A model generated the notes under the pieces. That model had not been told where the DNA came from and searched no databases. It saw only the letters and a list, made by a program, of their open reading frames with translations. A program made the translations under genes and the position numbers. From Shewanella sp. UCD-KL21 (lineage in GTDB: Bacteria > Pseudomonadota > Gammaproteobacteria > Enterobacterales > Shewanellaceae), in the NCBI RefSeq assembly GCF_001957135.1, contig NZ_MPHK01000005.1, forward strand, positions 184,848 to 248,847: a stretch of DNA of 64,000 bases, read 5' to 3'. This document shows positions 54,122 to 63,595 of the stretch, piece by piece (position 1 is the first letter of the stretch; every line of letters starts with the position of its first letter).

Positions 54122-55111
54122 TTGAGCAGAAAAAACCGACATGCAACAGCTTTAGTGCTGTTATCAGCGAGTTTAACCCCGATTAGCGTGACAGCAGATC
54201 AAATCTATTTCAGCTTCGATAACGATGTCATCGTCGGTGTTGATGGTGATTATTCCAATGGGCTATTAGTTGGCTGGCTTGCAGCCCCTGAGCGCGACTT
54301 TAGCTCTGCCTCAACAGCATTTCAATGGCAGTCAAAGTTATTGTTTACGCAACAAACTGAGCAAAGCCATCGCGGCGCTAAGCTTTACAGCCGTATGTGG
54401 ACACCGACTGAAATTGCCTATGACTTCCCTCAGCCCCAAGAAAGACCCTATGCCGGTTTAGTCGAACTCGAAAGCTATACCGGGATATTTAGCCCAACAT
54501 TGGCACAAAAAAACTGGCTGACTATTGGCGTTATCGGTCCTGCTTCTGGGGCGGAAGCAATGCAAACTCTGGTGCATAAAATAACCTCGTCGACCCCGCC
54601 CAAAGGCTGGGATTATCAAATCGAAAACCAACTGACTTTGCAACTGGCTTATGAGGTTGATGCTTTACTCACACGCCAGCAAGCATTTGAAAATAGTCAG
54701 TGGGACTTAAGTGTGTTTAACCATACTATGGCAGGGAATTTTCGCTCGCAAACCAGTGCGGGTTTAACTTTGCGCTGGGGCGATGACTTAGCGCAAACCT
54801 TTGGCCAAGTTTCCAGTCAGGCAGGGCATTGGGGCAATTTTAGTTATTCCGCCAATCCCCATGGTAGCTGGATGGCGTATTTAAGAATGCAGGCGGGATA
54901 TCGGTTCAATGATTTAACCCTTGATGGTGATTTACCCTATGAGTCAGCACTTGAAATTAACCATGAGCAAGCCCAAGCAAGTTTAGGGGTGATATGGGCG
55001 TTTCCTACATGGTCCGTGCGCTGGAGTTTTGATTTTTACAGCAAAGAATATCAATCTGATGTGGATGATTGGCACGGTTATGGGGTGATAAGCTACAGCA
55101 AAGTGCTTTAG
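54122..55111 (+). CDS. LpxR-family lipid A deacylase-like outer-membrane protein
   Basis: 329 residues from a TTG start (GGGGG upstream). A signal peptide ends near VTADQ. The LpxR pattern is present: IYFSFDNDVIVG (the active-site Asn-Asp pair), then DYSNGLLVGW, RPYAGLVELES and a barrel of about 12 strands. LpxR removes the 3'-acyloxyacyl group from lipid A at the cell surface. In the known enzyme a Thr follows in the TNG motif; here it is Ser (YSNG). It is a single gene. Confidence 0.85.
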   Translation: MSRKNRHATALVLLSASLTPISVTADQIYFSFDNDVIVGVDGDYSNGLLVGWLAAPERDFSSASTAFQWQSKLLFTQQTEQSHRGAKLYSRMWTPTEIAYDFPQPQERPYAGLVELESYTGIFSPTLAQKNWLTIGVIGPASGAEAMQTLVHKITSSTPPKGWDYQIENQLTLQLAYEVDALLTRQQAFENSQWDLSVFNHTMAGNFRSQTSAGLTLRWGDDLAQTFGQVSSQAGHWGNFSYSANPHGSWMAYLRMQAGYRFNDLTLDGDLPYESALEINHEQAQASLGVIWAFPTWSVRWSFDFYSKEYQSDVDDWHGYGVISYSKVL

Positions 55112-55123
55112 CTTAGATATGAA

Positions 55124-55155
55124 AGCGTATCAAGGCTAGGTAAGCCTGATACGCT
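55124..55155. repeat. Long hairpin between convergent lpxR-like and SDR genes
   Basis: AGCGTATCA (55124-55132) pairs with TGATACGCT (55147-55155), with an inner GGCT/AGCC stem. There is no T-run on either side, so it may be a factor-assisted terminator or an mRNA-stabilising 3' structure. Confidence 0.7.
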
Positions 55156-55194
55156 ATGACGGTGTTCTATAACACTGGGGTACAGATTTTCAAT

Positions 55195-55914
55195 CTATGG
55201 TTGCTGACGAGTTGGCGCTAACACGATTTCTCGTACACAAACATTTTGCGGCATTTCAAAGGCAAATACTGCCGCATCTGCAACCGCTGTTGGCTCGATA
55301 ACGCCGCCCATGAACTCTTTCCATTCTTGATAGCCAGCTTTAATGTCTTCATCGGTAGTGTGGCTAAGCAGGGCTGTTTCAACAGCGCCAGGGGCAATGG
55401 TCACCATACGCACATCATCCATGGCCACTTCTTCGCGGATATTTTCAGTGAGCGCATGCACAGCAAACTTACTGGCACAATAAGCTGCATGGTTAGGGAA
55501 GGTTTTACGCCCTGCAATAGAGCTGACGTTGATAATCGTCCCTGTTTTACGGGCTTTCATATCAGCAAGCACTGCATGAATGCCATTAAGCACGCCCATA
55601 ACATTGATGTTGAGCATCAGGCTCCACTGGGCTGGATCTTGCACATCAGCTTGACCAAGTAGCATCACCCCTGCGTTATTGACTAAGCAGCCAACTGAGC
55701 CAAACTTTGCTTCAGCAGTCGCAATTGCAGCTTTCATCGCTGCGGCATCAGTTACATCAACACTAATAGATAGGCTATTTGGTAAGTTAAGTGCTTGCAT
55801 TGGCTCAACGCGACGCGCAAGTAAAAGCAGTGGATGACCTTTAGCGCTAAAGGCGTTCGCCATAGCGGCACCGATACCTGATGATGCGCCAGTAATGACA
55901 ACAAGTGATTTCAT
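55195..55914 (-). CDS. Short-chain dehydrogenase/reductase
   Basis: 239 residues, classical SDR: cofactor motif TGASSGIG, LVNNAGVML, catalytic Ser in NVSSIAG and the YCASK triad. The group near YdfG/serine 3-dehydrogenase-like enzymes uses NADP(H); the substrate is unknown. It is divergent from a LysR-type gene 137 bp away, the usual layout of a LysR regulator and its target. GAGG lies 8 nt before the ATG. Confidence 0.9.
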   Translation of the reverse strand: MKSLVVITGASSGIGAAMANAFSAKGHPLLLLARRVEPMQALNLPNSLSISVDVTDAAAMKAAIATAEAKFGSVGCLVNNAGVMLLGQADVQDPAQWSLMLNINVMGVLNGIHAVLADMKARKTGTIINVSSIAGRKTFPNHAAYCASKFAVHALTENIREEVAMDDVRMVTIAPGAVETALLSHTTDEDIKAGYQEWKEFMGGVIEPTAVADAAVFAFEMPQNVCVREIVLAPTRQQP

Positions 55915-56051
55915 GATGTTTACCTCGTTCGTTAAGTTATGAGCATTATAGGTAATGGTTTATTGTTGATATATAATTCACAAAGAACATCATTGTTTAC
56001 ATATAGCGCCTATTGGTCTTTAGTATAGAATCAACCTGAGCAGAAAATACC

Positions 56052-56957
56052 ATGAACCTAGAGATAAATTTGATTGATATCAGAGCCTTTGTGGTGATTG
56101 CCGAGCAAGGCAACTTTACCCAAGCGGCGCAAGTATTAGGCTGTTCACGGTCGCACTTATCAAAGCAGTTATTAAATTTAGAAAAGTTTCTTGGGGTCAG
56201 CTTAATTATTCGTACCACCCGAACCCAAAGACTGACAGAGCAAGGCCAGCAATTGCTGTTGCAATGCCAGCAAGCGTTAGCACAAATCGATCAAGTGGTG
56301 GCAATGACATTAGACAGCGCTGAAACATTGCAGGGCAATATCCACATTAATTGCGTTGGCGGGGTGATTGGTGAAGATATTTTAGTGGCCTTGGTAAATG
56401 ACTTTATTAAGCAGTACCCTGAAATTACCATCGATCTTGATTTTAGTAGTCAGCGGGTTGATTTAATCGAGGGCCATTTTGATATTGTATTTCGTATGGG
56501 CGAGCTGGCTGATTCAAGCTTGGTGGCCAGAAAACTGATGGATATTGAAAACCGCACTTTAGTCGCCCCCGAATACTTAGCGAAGTATGGTCAACCGCAG
56601 CATCCAAGCGAGCTTAATAATCACCTTTGTATTACTGGTTCTATCAGCCATTGGCGCTTTGGCCATAGGCAAGGAGCCCAAGCTGTAGAAGTCGCCATTA
56701 AAGGCGGTTTTAAGTGTAAAAATGGCCGCGCCATGAAAGCCAGCGCCTTAGCGGGAAATGGCATTGTGCGATTGCCTTATTTATATTGCTCTAATGAAAT
56801 TGCAGCGGGTCAATTAGTGAATGTGTTTAATGATTGGCATATTCCCGACACGCCCTTTTATATGCTTTACCATAAAGATAAATTCCAACCAGAAAGGCTG
56901 AAAAAATTTATTCAATTCACCATGGAAAATTTTAAGCGCTATCTACCTGATTCATAA
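56052..56957 (+). CDS. LysR-family transcriptional regulator
   Basis: 301 residues. N-terminal winged helix (FTQAAQVLGCSRSHLSKQLL, then FLGVSLIIRTTRTQRLTEQG), followed by a periplasmic-binding-protein-like effector domain (GNIHINCVGGVIGEDILV, DIVFRMGELADSSLVARKL). It probably represses or activates the divergent SDR gene; the effector is unknown. The start MNLEINLIDIRAF is typical for the family. Confidence 0.92.
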   Translation: MNLEINLIDIRAFVVIAEQGNFTQAAQVLGCSRSHLSKQLLNLEKFLGVSLIIRTTRTQRLTEQGQQLLLQCQQALAQIDQVVAMTLDSAETLQGNIHINCVGGVIGEDILVALVNDFIKQYPEITIDLDFSSQRVDLIEGHFDIVFRMGELADSSLVARKLMDIENRTLVAPEYLAKYGQPQHPSELNNHLCITGSISHWRFGHRQGAQAVEVAIKGGFKCKNGRAMKASALAGNGIVRLPYLYCSNEIAAGQLVNVFNDWHIPDTPFYMLYHKDKFQPERLKKFIQFTMENFKRYLPDS

Positions 56958-57077
56958 AATAACATTTAAATAAACGGCTGGTTAAATTCATCTATGCCGT
57001 AAAAGTCCAACGGGCTTGAAGCCTATTTTCAATTTTTTCGACTATCTTTAATAGATAATTAAAAATGAAAATGGTGA

Positions 57078-58271
57078 ATGATGAGATCCTTAGCGCTGCT
57101 ATTGTTTTTACTGCTGTTTGCGATAAATGCGCAAGCGGGTCAGCTTTATTTTGAAGTTCGCAGTGATAGCATGGGCGGCACAGGTGTAGCCTCATCAAGT
57201 CGTATCGGCGCAAGCTTTATTAATCCTGCTTTACTGGCTATTTACGCCCCCAAAACCAATGAGTTCTCCTTACTGTTACCGGTTGTGGCTGCTGAAGTGG
57301 ATGATAGCGACAATATGGTTGATAAGTTTGACTCACTGCAAGACAGTTTTGATAACTTAGACACCGCTATCAAGGGCAATGATACTGATAATATTGCCGG
57401 TTTTCGTGATGATTTAGTTATTGATTTACATGCCCTCAATGGCACTAACGCCTCGGTATCTGCCGCTATTGGCGCAGCATTGGTATTGCCAACCCAAACC
57501 GTGCCGATGGCGCTATTTTACAAAAGTCACCTTGACGCTATGGGCGTTGCTGATATTGCTCAAGGGGATATTGATATGCTGTCGAGTCTAGACCCTAACA
57601 ATCCGCCAGCAGAGCTCAGTGACTTAGACTCCCAAGGCCGCGTATTAGCCGCCGGAGTGACGGATTTTGGGGTGGCGTTAAGCTTTCCACTGTCAATAGT
57701 TTACATGCCTGTGCAAGTTGGGATTTCACCTAAGTTTCAGCGCATTGATACCTATCATTACTCTGCCAGTGCCAATAATTTTGATGTAGATGATTTTGAT
57801 GATGACAAATATCGAAATGATGACAGCTTATTTAATCTTGATATTGGGGTGGCCATTGAGCCAACAGAAAGCTTAACCCTTGGGCTATCAGCCCGTAATT
57901 TATTCAGTAAGAAAGTGGCGACTGTTGAGGCTCAAGGTCAACAGTTTAAATATCAAATTGAGCCGTTAGTGACTGCTGGAGCTGCCTATGATTGGTCCAG
58001 AGTCACCTTAACCACGGATATTGATCTGGTGGAACAAAGCCGTTTTAGCCAGTTTGATGCGGTGCAGTATTGGCGAGTGGGCGGTGAAGTTAAAGCCACT
58101 GACTGGCTATATTTACGCATGGGCTATCGCCATGACTTAAAGGATAATAGCGTCGATATTTACTCTTTCGGCACCGGCTTTGCCATCGGCCAAGCCTTTA
58201 AGCTGGATATGAGCGGCAGTTATGGTGATGATGCCATTGGCGCTGTGCTGCAAACTTCTTATCACTTTTAA
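57078..58271 (+). CDS. TraF-like (PF13729) outer-membrane barrel protein
   Basis: 397 residues. A signal peptide ends near AQAG. The mature start GQLYFEVRSDSMGGTGVASS and ASFINPALL match proteins labelled conjugal transfer protein TraF, a FadL/OmpP1-like barrel family. Repeated Asp-rich loops (NNFDVDDFDDDKY) are present, and the protein ends in Phe. No conjugation gene is nearby, so the label should not be read as evidence of a plasmid. It may be a channel for hydrophobic compounds; this is inference. Two adjacent ATGs (57078, 57081) cannot be separated. Confidence 0.8.
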   Translation: MMRSLALLLFLLLFAINAQAGQLYFEVRSDSMGGTGVASSSRIGASFINPALLAIYAPKTNEFSLLLPVVAAEVDDSDNMVDKFDSLQDSFDNLDTAIKGNDTDNIAGFRDDLVIDLHALNGTNASVSAAIGAALVLPTQTVPMALFYKSHLDAMGVADIAQGDIDMLSSLDPNNPPAELSDLDSQGRVLAAGVTDFGVALSFPLSIVYMPVQVGISPKFQRIDTYHYSASANNFDVDDFDDDKYRNDDSLFNLDIGVAIEPTESLTLGLSARNLFSKKVATVEAQGQQFKYQIEPLVTAGAAYDWSRVTLTTDIDLVEQSRFSQFDAVQYWRVGGEVKATDWLYLRMGYRHDLKDNSVDIYSFGTGFAIGQAFKLDMSGSYGDDAIGAVLQTSYHF

Positions 58272-58306
58272 GCGTTGTCATTTTTAGCTGTCATCACTTT
58301 AGCTCT

Positions 58307-58408
58307 ATATCAGCATCTATATCAGCATCTATATCAGCATCTATATCAGCATCTATATCAGCATCTATATCAGCATCTATATCATCAGCAACTATATCAT
58401 CAGCTACA
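58307..58408. repeat. 12-bp tandem repeat, six perfect copies plus two 15-bp variants
   Basis: TATATCAGCATC repeats six times without error (58307-58378), then TATATCATCAGCAAC and TATATCATCAGCTAC follow. It fills the gap between the convergent TraF-like and permease genes. Confidence 0.95.
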
Positions 58409-58421
58409 AAAAGATAATCCA

Positions 58422-59162
58422 CTAGCCTGCTGATAATTCGATTAACGATTTAACAGTTAGCAATAATGCACTCAAGCTACACAGCGCCATAGTGGCGATG
58501 CGGGTCTTATTTTTATCAACTTTATTGGTTAGCTTTCCTGCGGCAATATTACCTAATATCACCGATGGCAATAACATCAATGACAACCACAGATGTTTTG
58601 TTTCCACTAAGCCGGCAAGCATTAAAATAATTAGCGCGATCATTGAGCTGAAGACAAAAAAGATCGAGAGTGCGGCTCTAAACTGCGGCGCATCTTTACC
58701 GGCTAATAAAATCGCTAATGGCGGCCCACCAATGGCGGCAATATTTCCAAATATCCCCGACAAGATGCCTGCAATAAATAGCGAAAGCCGATTAACTGGC
58801 GCAGTGATCTTATAAATACTCAGCAGCACTGCGGCGCCGACAATAAAGGCAATGGCTAACCCCAGCACAGCTTGGGGGGCAAACAGTAATAAACCTGCAC
58901 CCATAAAGCCACCGGGTATTCGCCCCAGCAGCGCATATTGCAGCCCATTAAACTCCAATTGAGTCCGTTCACGCAATAAGGTCAATAAGGCGATGGAAAA
59001 GCCCATCATAATCACAGGGGCTGGGACTAACTGAGGATCGATGATGTAAAGAAGTGGACTCGCAACAACCGCAAGCCCAAAACCGATAAGGCCTTGAGTT
59101 AATGCGCCTAGAAATATAATAACCGATGCAAGCATCAAGGTCTGCGGATCGATAAATGCCAT
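58422..59162 (-). CDS. TauE/SafE-family membrane permease
   Basis: 246 residues from the ATG at 59162 (AAAGGG upstream); the frame extends 19 codons further with no signal-like or conserved sequence. About eight membrane helices and two repeats with conserved GLIGFGLAVVASP and GNIAAIGGPPLAILLAG, typical of TauE/SafE proteins that export or import sulfite, sulfoacetate or other organosulfur anions. The substrate is unknown. It lies beside metJ, and a sulfur link is tempting but unproven. Confidence 0.87.
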   Translation of the reverse strand: MAFIDPQTLMLASVIIFLGALTQGLIGFGLAVVASPLLYIIDPQLVPAPVIMMGFSIALLTLLRERTQLEFNGLQYALLGRIPGGFMGAGLLLFAPQAVLGLAIAFIVGAAVLLSIYKITAPVNRLSLFIAGILSGIFGNIAAIGGPPLAILLAGKDAPQFRAALSIFFVFSSMIALIILMLAGLVETKHLWLSLMLLPSVILGNIAAGKLTNKVDKNKTRIATMALCSLSALLLTVKSLIELSAG

Positions 59163-59311
59163 TGACGACCCTTTAGGCGCAATACTGCAACTGACTCTCG
59201 ACTTGAGAGCTAGGTGCATTAAATGACGAGTGCGGTTTCATTAAGTGAGCCGACTTACACTTTAGCGAAGATACTTCAAAGCACCTACTTCAGCGCAAGT
59301 CCTAGGGTTAC

Positions 59312-59626
59312 TTAATCAAGATCTTCCCACTCAATTCCCATGGCATCCATCAAAGCTTTTGCTTCAGATGGGATGCTATCAGGCCCTTCTTTTGATAAGT
59401 CACCGTCATTAGGCAGTGGTTGACCTGTGTAGGCATGTAAAAATGCTTCACACAGTAGCTCACTATTGGTTGCATGACGTAAGTTATTAACCTGGCGGCG
59501 GGTACGTTCATCAGTCAATACTTTTAAAACTTTTAAAGGTATGGATACCGTGATTTTTTTAACTTGTTCATTTTTTTTGCCATGTTCGGCATATGGGCTG
59601 ATATAGTCGCCATTCCATTCAGTCAT
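59312..59626 (-). CDS. metJ: Methionine regulon repressor
   Basis: 104 residues, as in E. coli MetJ (105). Ribbon-helix-helix: the beta strand [19 protein letters not shown] that enters the major groove, then [19 protein letters not shown]. With S-adenosylmethionine bound it represses met genes at 8-bp met boxes. It is divergent from metB, with the boxes in the 207-bp gap. Confidence 0.97.
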   Translation of the reverse strand: MTEWNGDYISPYAEHGKKNEQVKKITVSIPLKVLKVLTDERTRRQVNNLRHATNSELLCEAFLHAYTGQPLPNDGDLSKEGPDSIPSEAKALMDAMGIEWEDLD

Positions 59627-59734
59627 TAACTCACCTTTATACGATAGATTCGTGGCAGATTTTAACCGCTAATTAATAACAGTCAAATTATTGCGGTTAT
59701 TCTATAACGAATGGAAATAGATTTCTTTATGTTT

Positions 59735-59742
59735 AGACGTCT
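59735..59742. promoter_or_regulatory. Met box (perfect AGACGTCT)
   Basis: AGACGTCT equals the MetJ consensus. The adjacent 8-mer AAACGGCT (59743-59750) matches at 6 of 8 positions, so this may be a two-box operator. Confidence 0.85.
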
Positions 59743-59788
59743 AAACGGCTGATTTGTATTGACGATGTGACTTAGCTTAGGTACATTT

Positions 59789-59804
59789 AGCCATCTAGAC
59801 ATCT
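59789..59804. promoter_or_regulatory. Two tandem met boxes before metB
   Basis: AGCCATCT (59789-59796) and AGACATCT (59797-59804) match the consensus AGACGTCT at 6 and 7 of 8 positions, directly abutting, as MetJ needs for cooperative binding. They end 29 bp before the metB start. Confidence 0.8.
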
Positions 59805-59833
59805 CTTTAGTGTGTATTCTTTAGGAGTTTACA

Positions 59834-60994
59834 ATGAGCAAACATCGCGCAGCTACACTAGCAGTACGCCAAGGTATCGAGTCAGATACCCAATATGGCG
59901 CTGTAGTCCCGCCGATTTACCTATCAACAAATTATTCTTTTGATGGCCATAAAAACCCTAGAGAGTTTGATTATAGTCGCTCAGGAAACCCGACGCGCTG
60001 CGTGTTAGGTGAAGCCATTGCCAAACTTGAACATGGCGCTACTGGGGTGGTTACTTGTACCGGTATGGCTGCGATTACCTTGGTCACTAGTTTATTAGGC
60101 CCCGATGATTTATTGATTGTGCCTCACGATTGTTATGGCGGCAGTTATCGTTTGTTCACAAATCTTGCCAATAAAGGCCAATTTAAATTACTGGTAATTG
60201 ATCAAACAGATGAGCAAGCACTCAGTGATGCGATTGCCCAGAAACCTAAAATGGTGTGGTTAGAAACCCCATCAAACCCATTATTACGTGTCGTTGATAT
60301 TAAAGCGATTGCTGAGCAAAGCCATAAAGTCGATGCCTTAGTGGTGGTCGATAACACCTTTTTATCGCCAATTTTGCAGCAACCTTTAGATCTGGGCGCT
60401 GATATCGTCATGCACTCCACCACTAAATATATCAATGGACATAGTGACGTTGTAGGTGGCGCTGTGGTGGCTAAAGATCCAGAACTGGGCGAATTACTGC
60501 ACTGGTGGTCAAACACTTTAGGGCTAACAGGCTCGGCTTTTGATAGTTACCTAACCTTACGTGGCATTCGTACTTTAGCTGTACGTATTCGCGAGCATCA
60601 AAAAAATGCTCAACACGTTATTGAGGTACTTCAGGCCAGCAACCTTGTCGAAAAAGTGTATTATCCAGGCTTAAAAGACCACCCAGGTCACGATATTGCA
60701 GCTAAGCAACAACAAGGCTTCGGCGCTATGTTAAGTTTCGAGCTTAAAGGCGGTGAAGCAGAAGTGGTTGCCTTTTTAAATGCGCTGTCTATTTTCAGTG
60801 TTGCTGAAAGCTTAGGCGGAGTGGAAAGCTTAGTTGCCGTACCTGCAACCATGACCCATAGAGCAATGGCGCCTGCAGCACGTTATGACGCTGGCATTAA
60901 AGATACTTTACTGCGACTATCTGTCGGTATTGAAGATGCTGAAGACTTGGTTGCCGATATTGAAGTCGGTTTAGCTGCTGTCGCTGCGCTTTAA
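59834..60994 (+). CDS. metB: Cystathionine gamma-synthase
   Basis: 386 residues, Cys/Met-metabolism PLP family. Motifs: DYSRSGNPTRCVL near the start, the PLP lysine in HSTTKYINGHSDVVGG and the C-terminal SLGGVESL, with MTHRAMAP. It joins O-succinylhomoserine and cysteine to cystathionine in methionine synthesis. The MetB/MetC/MetZ subgroups are hard to separate by eye; the neighbouring metJ and metL support MetB. It is followed by metL 62 bp downstream, the E. coli order. Confidence 0.93.
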   Translation: MSKHRAATLAVRQGIESDTQYGAVVPPIYLSTNYSFDGHKNPREFDYSRSGNPTRCVLGEAIAKLEHGATGVVTCTGMAAITLVTSLLGPDDLLIVPHDCYGGSYRLFTNLANKGQFKLLVIDQTDEQALSDAIAQKPKMVWLETPSNPLLRVVDIKAIAEQSHKVDALVVVDNTFLSPILQQPLDLGADIVMHSTTKYINGHSDVVGGAVVAKDPELGELLHWWSNTLGLTGSAFDSYLTLRGIRTLAVRIREHQKNAQHVIEVLQASNLVEKVYYPGLKDHPGHDIAAKQQQGFGAMLSFELKGGEAEVVAFLNALSIFSVAESLGGVESLVAVPATMTHRAMAPAARYDAGIKDTLLRLSVGIEDAEDLVADIEVGLAAVAAL

Positions 60995-61056
60995 GTTAAT
61001 CTCCCTTGGCTATATTGATGTAGTCAGGCTGGTATATGTTGTTTAAGGAGTGAAAA

Positions 61057-63450
61057 ATGGCCCGCAGTCATTTACATAAATTTGGTGGTTCAAGTCTTGC
61101 TGATGCAGATTGCTATCGCCGCGTTGCCCATATTTTACTGACTCACGGCAACAGTGATGATTTAGTCGTTGTTTCAGCTGCGGGTAAAAGTACTAACTTT
61201 TTATATAAATTACTCTCCTTAAGAGAAAACGGTGACCTGTGGCAAGAAGAGCTACAAGTACTGGTGAGCTATCAGCAAAACCTAATTGAGCAACTTCTCT
61301 GCAACGAGCAAGCGCGCGATTTACGTGAGCGCCTATCAACCGACAAATCACAATTAGTCAGTTTATTGTCCCTTGAAGAGCGCAATGAATTTCAGCTCAA
61401 TCATGTACTAAGTTTTGGTGAGCGCTGGTCTGCACGTTTAATGGCGGCCCTGTTAAGAGAGTCAGGCGTTGCGGCCGCGAATATTGATGCCTGCTCACTG
61501 CTGGTGGCTGATGAAGGCCCAGTGCCGAATATTCGTCTTGATGAGTCCCGCGAAAAAGTCCAAAAGCTGCTTGATGCTAATCCAAATACACGCTTAGTGA
61601 TCACCGGCTTTATCTGCGCAAACAGGCAAGGGGATACCTTATTACTTGGCCGCAATGGCTCAGATTACAGTGCCACCTTAATTGCCAGTTTAGCGGACAT
61701 TGAACGAGTGACTATTTGGACCGATGTTGAAGGGGTGTTTAACGCTGATCCCAATAAAATTAATGATGCCAAATTACTTGAAAGCATGTCGCTGGCTGAA
61801 GCCGATCGCTTAGCTAAACTCGGCTCGCCAGTATTGCACAGCCGTACTTTACAGCCGTTATTTGATACGAATGTGAGTCTCGCGGTGCGCTCAAGTTACG
61901 CATCACATACTGACTTTACCCTTATTGCGCCACAAAGTTCGTCAGCCAGTGCCCCAGTGGTTACCAGTTTAAATGAAGTGGTGGTGTTTCGCTTAAAGCA
62001 GCAAGCGCCGATTCAAACTACGCTGGAGTTGTTAGAACAAGCCGGTATTGCGCCGCTAGCATATTGGTGCTCAGCTCATCATAAAGTTGAACTGGCATTC
62101 ACTGCTGAAAACCAAAAGCAGGTGCAAGCGTTATTAGAGCTGCATAGCCAAGCGCTGGTCAATAGCGATATCCATGCCCATACCGATTTAGGTTTGGTGG
62201 CTTTGGTTAGCGCCGATGCAGAGCACTACCGCCGCAGTTTTGCCCGATTATTAAGTCGCGATGCCAAACCGCTTTATCAAGATGGTTTGAGTTTAGTGAC
62301 CTTAGTGCCTAAGTCTCAGGTTAATTTACTCACTCAAAAAGTACACCGACGCTGCGCAGGCCCGCGCTTGCGTATTGGAGTGTTATTGCTTGGGGTTGGT
62401 AATATTGGTGAAGCTTGGATTGATTTATTTCAGCGATCATCGACCATGCTTAACCGTGAACTAGAAGCCAATGTGCAACTTGTGGGCTTAGTGAGTTCAA
62501 AAGAAGCGCTTATTTGCCAGCAAGGCATCGATGTCAATAACTGGCAAGATGACTTTGATACCACAGCAACAATTTGGGACTACCCTAGCTTATTTGAGCA
62601 GCTTGAACAGCTCGACTGCGATGAGCTAGTGGCCTTAGATATCAGCGCTAGCGCCAGCTTAACCTTACAATATCCAGAGTTTTTTGCCCGTGGTATTCAT
62701 ATGGTAAGCGCCAATAAACTTGCAGGTTCTGGGCCATTACCTTTTTACCGTGAGCTAAAGCAGCAGCTAAGTAATCGGCGTTTATTTTGGCGTTACAATG
62801 CCAGTTGCGGCGCTGGCTTACCAGTACAGCATGCCCTAAACGATTTACGCAATAGTGGCGACAACATCGAAGCCGTTGGCGGTATTTTTTCAGGCACTTT
62901 ATGTTGGCTATTTGAGCATTACGATGGGCAAAAGTCTTTTTCTGATCTCGTGGTTGAAGCCCGCGGGTTAGGTATTACTGAGCCAGATCCTCGAGATGAT
63001 TTATCTGGCCGAGATATGCAGCGAAAGTTACTTATTCTGGCCCGTGAAATTGGCTTTGAGATTGAGCTTGATGCCATTGAATTAAATTCATTAGTGCCTG
63101 CTGAATTAGCCGACTTGTCGTTAGATGACTTTTTAGCCCGCATTGGTGAGTTAGATGAGTTTATGTTGCAGCAATTCAATGCAGCCTTAGAGCGAAATAA
63201 AGTCTTAAGGTATGTGGCATCTTTAGATAAAGTTGATGGCAAAATGCATGCTGAAGTGGGCATTCAATGGGTCGACTCGAACCATCCCTATGCCAGTTTA
63301 ACCCCAGGGGATAATGTGTTTGTCATCCGCAGCACGTTTTATCAGGGCAATCCGTTAATTATTCGTGGCCCAGGTGCAGGCCGAGAAGTGACCGCAGCAG
63401 CGGTGCAGTCTGACTTAGTACAAATCTGTAAGGATTTACTGCAGGAGTAA
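61057..63450 (+). CDS. metL: Bifunctional aspartokinase / homoserine dehydrogenase II
   Basis: 797 residues. The N-terminal aspartokinase has KFGGSSLADADCYRRV, LGRNGSDYSATLIA and TDVEGVFNADP; an ACT-like linker follows (about 310-450). The homoserine dehydrogenase part has GVGNIGEAWI and a later SANKLAGSGPLPFYREL, with the substrate motif GIFSGTLCWLF and LTEPDPRDDLSG-like sequence. It catalyses the first and third steps of the aspartate pathway toward homoserine. It is co-transcribed with metB and so probably under MetJ control. GGAG lies 7 nt before the ATG. Confidence 0.95.
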   Translation: MARSHLHKFGGSSLADADCYRRVAHILLTHGNSDDLVVVSAAGKSTNFLYKLLSLRENGDLWQEELQVLVSYQQNLIEQLLCNEQARDLRERLSTDKSQLVSLLSLEERNEFQLNHVLSFGERWSARLMAALLRESGVAAANIDACSLLVADEGPVPNIRLDESREKVQKLLDANPNTRLVITGFICANRQGDTLLLGRNGSDYSATLIASLADIERVTIWTDVEGVFNADPNKINDAKLLESMSLAEADRLAKLGSPVLHSRTLQPLFDTNVSLAVRSSYASHTDFTLIAPQSSSASAPVVTSLNEVVVFRLKQQAPIQTTLELLEQAGIAPLAYWCSAHHKVELAFTAENQKQVQALLELHSQALVNSDIHAHTDLGLVALVSADAEHYRRSFARLLSRDAKPLYQDGLSLVTLVPKSQVNLLTQKVHRRCAGPRLRIGVLLLGVGNIGEAWIDLFQRSSTMLNRELEANVQLVGLVSSKEALICQQGIDVNNWQDDFDTTATIWDYPSLFEQLEQLDCDELVALDISASASLTLQYPEFFARGIHMVSANKLAGSGPLPFYRELKQQLSNRRLFWRYNASCGAGLPVQHALNDLRNSGDNIEAVGGIFSGTLCWLFEHYDGQKSFSDLVVEARGLGITEPDPRDDLSGRDMQRKLLILAREIGFEIELDAIELNSLVPAELADLSLDDFLARIGELDEFMLQQFNAALERNKVLRYVASLDKVDGKMHAEVGIQWVDSNHPYASLTPGDNVFVIRSTFYQGNPLIIRGPGAGREVTAAAVQSDLVQICKDLLQE

Positions 63451-63501
63451 TCTTTAAGCGTGAGTTAAACGACGATTAACTTGGTTAAAAGATTAACTTT
63501 A

Positions 63502-63530
63502 AAGGCCTATTTCTTAAGGGAATAGGCCTT
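63502..63530. terminator. Hairpin after metL
   Basis: AAGGCCTATT (63502-63511) and AATAGGCCTT (63521-63530) form a perfect 10-bp stem. The T-run is weak on both strands, so its efficiency is uncertain. Confidence 0.6.
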
Positions 63531-63538
63531 AATTAGAT

Positions 63539-63592
63539 GGTCCGCCTCACCCCTAAGCTAAAATTAGAGTTTGGCAATCAAAGAGGCGAACC
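63539..63592. mobile_element. Probable left end of an IS110-family element
   Basis: GGTCCGCCTC (63539-63548) and GAGGCGAACC (63583-63592) form an inverted repeat with one mismatch, just before the transposase start. The element seems to begin near 63537, directly after the metL hairpin. The exact boundary cannot be fixed without the right end. Confidence 0.5.
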
Positions 63593-63595
63593 ATC

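Noticed and set aside
57078..58271. Conjugative element suggested by a TraF-like protein
   Set aside because: The PF13729 family is a chromosomal barrel family in many marine bacteria, and no relaxase, pilus or coupling gene is nearby.
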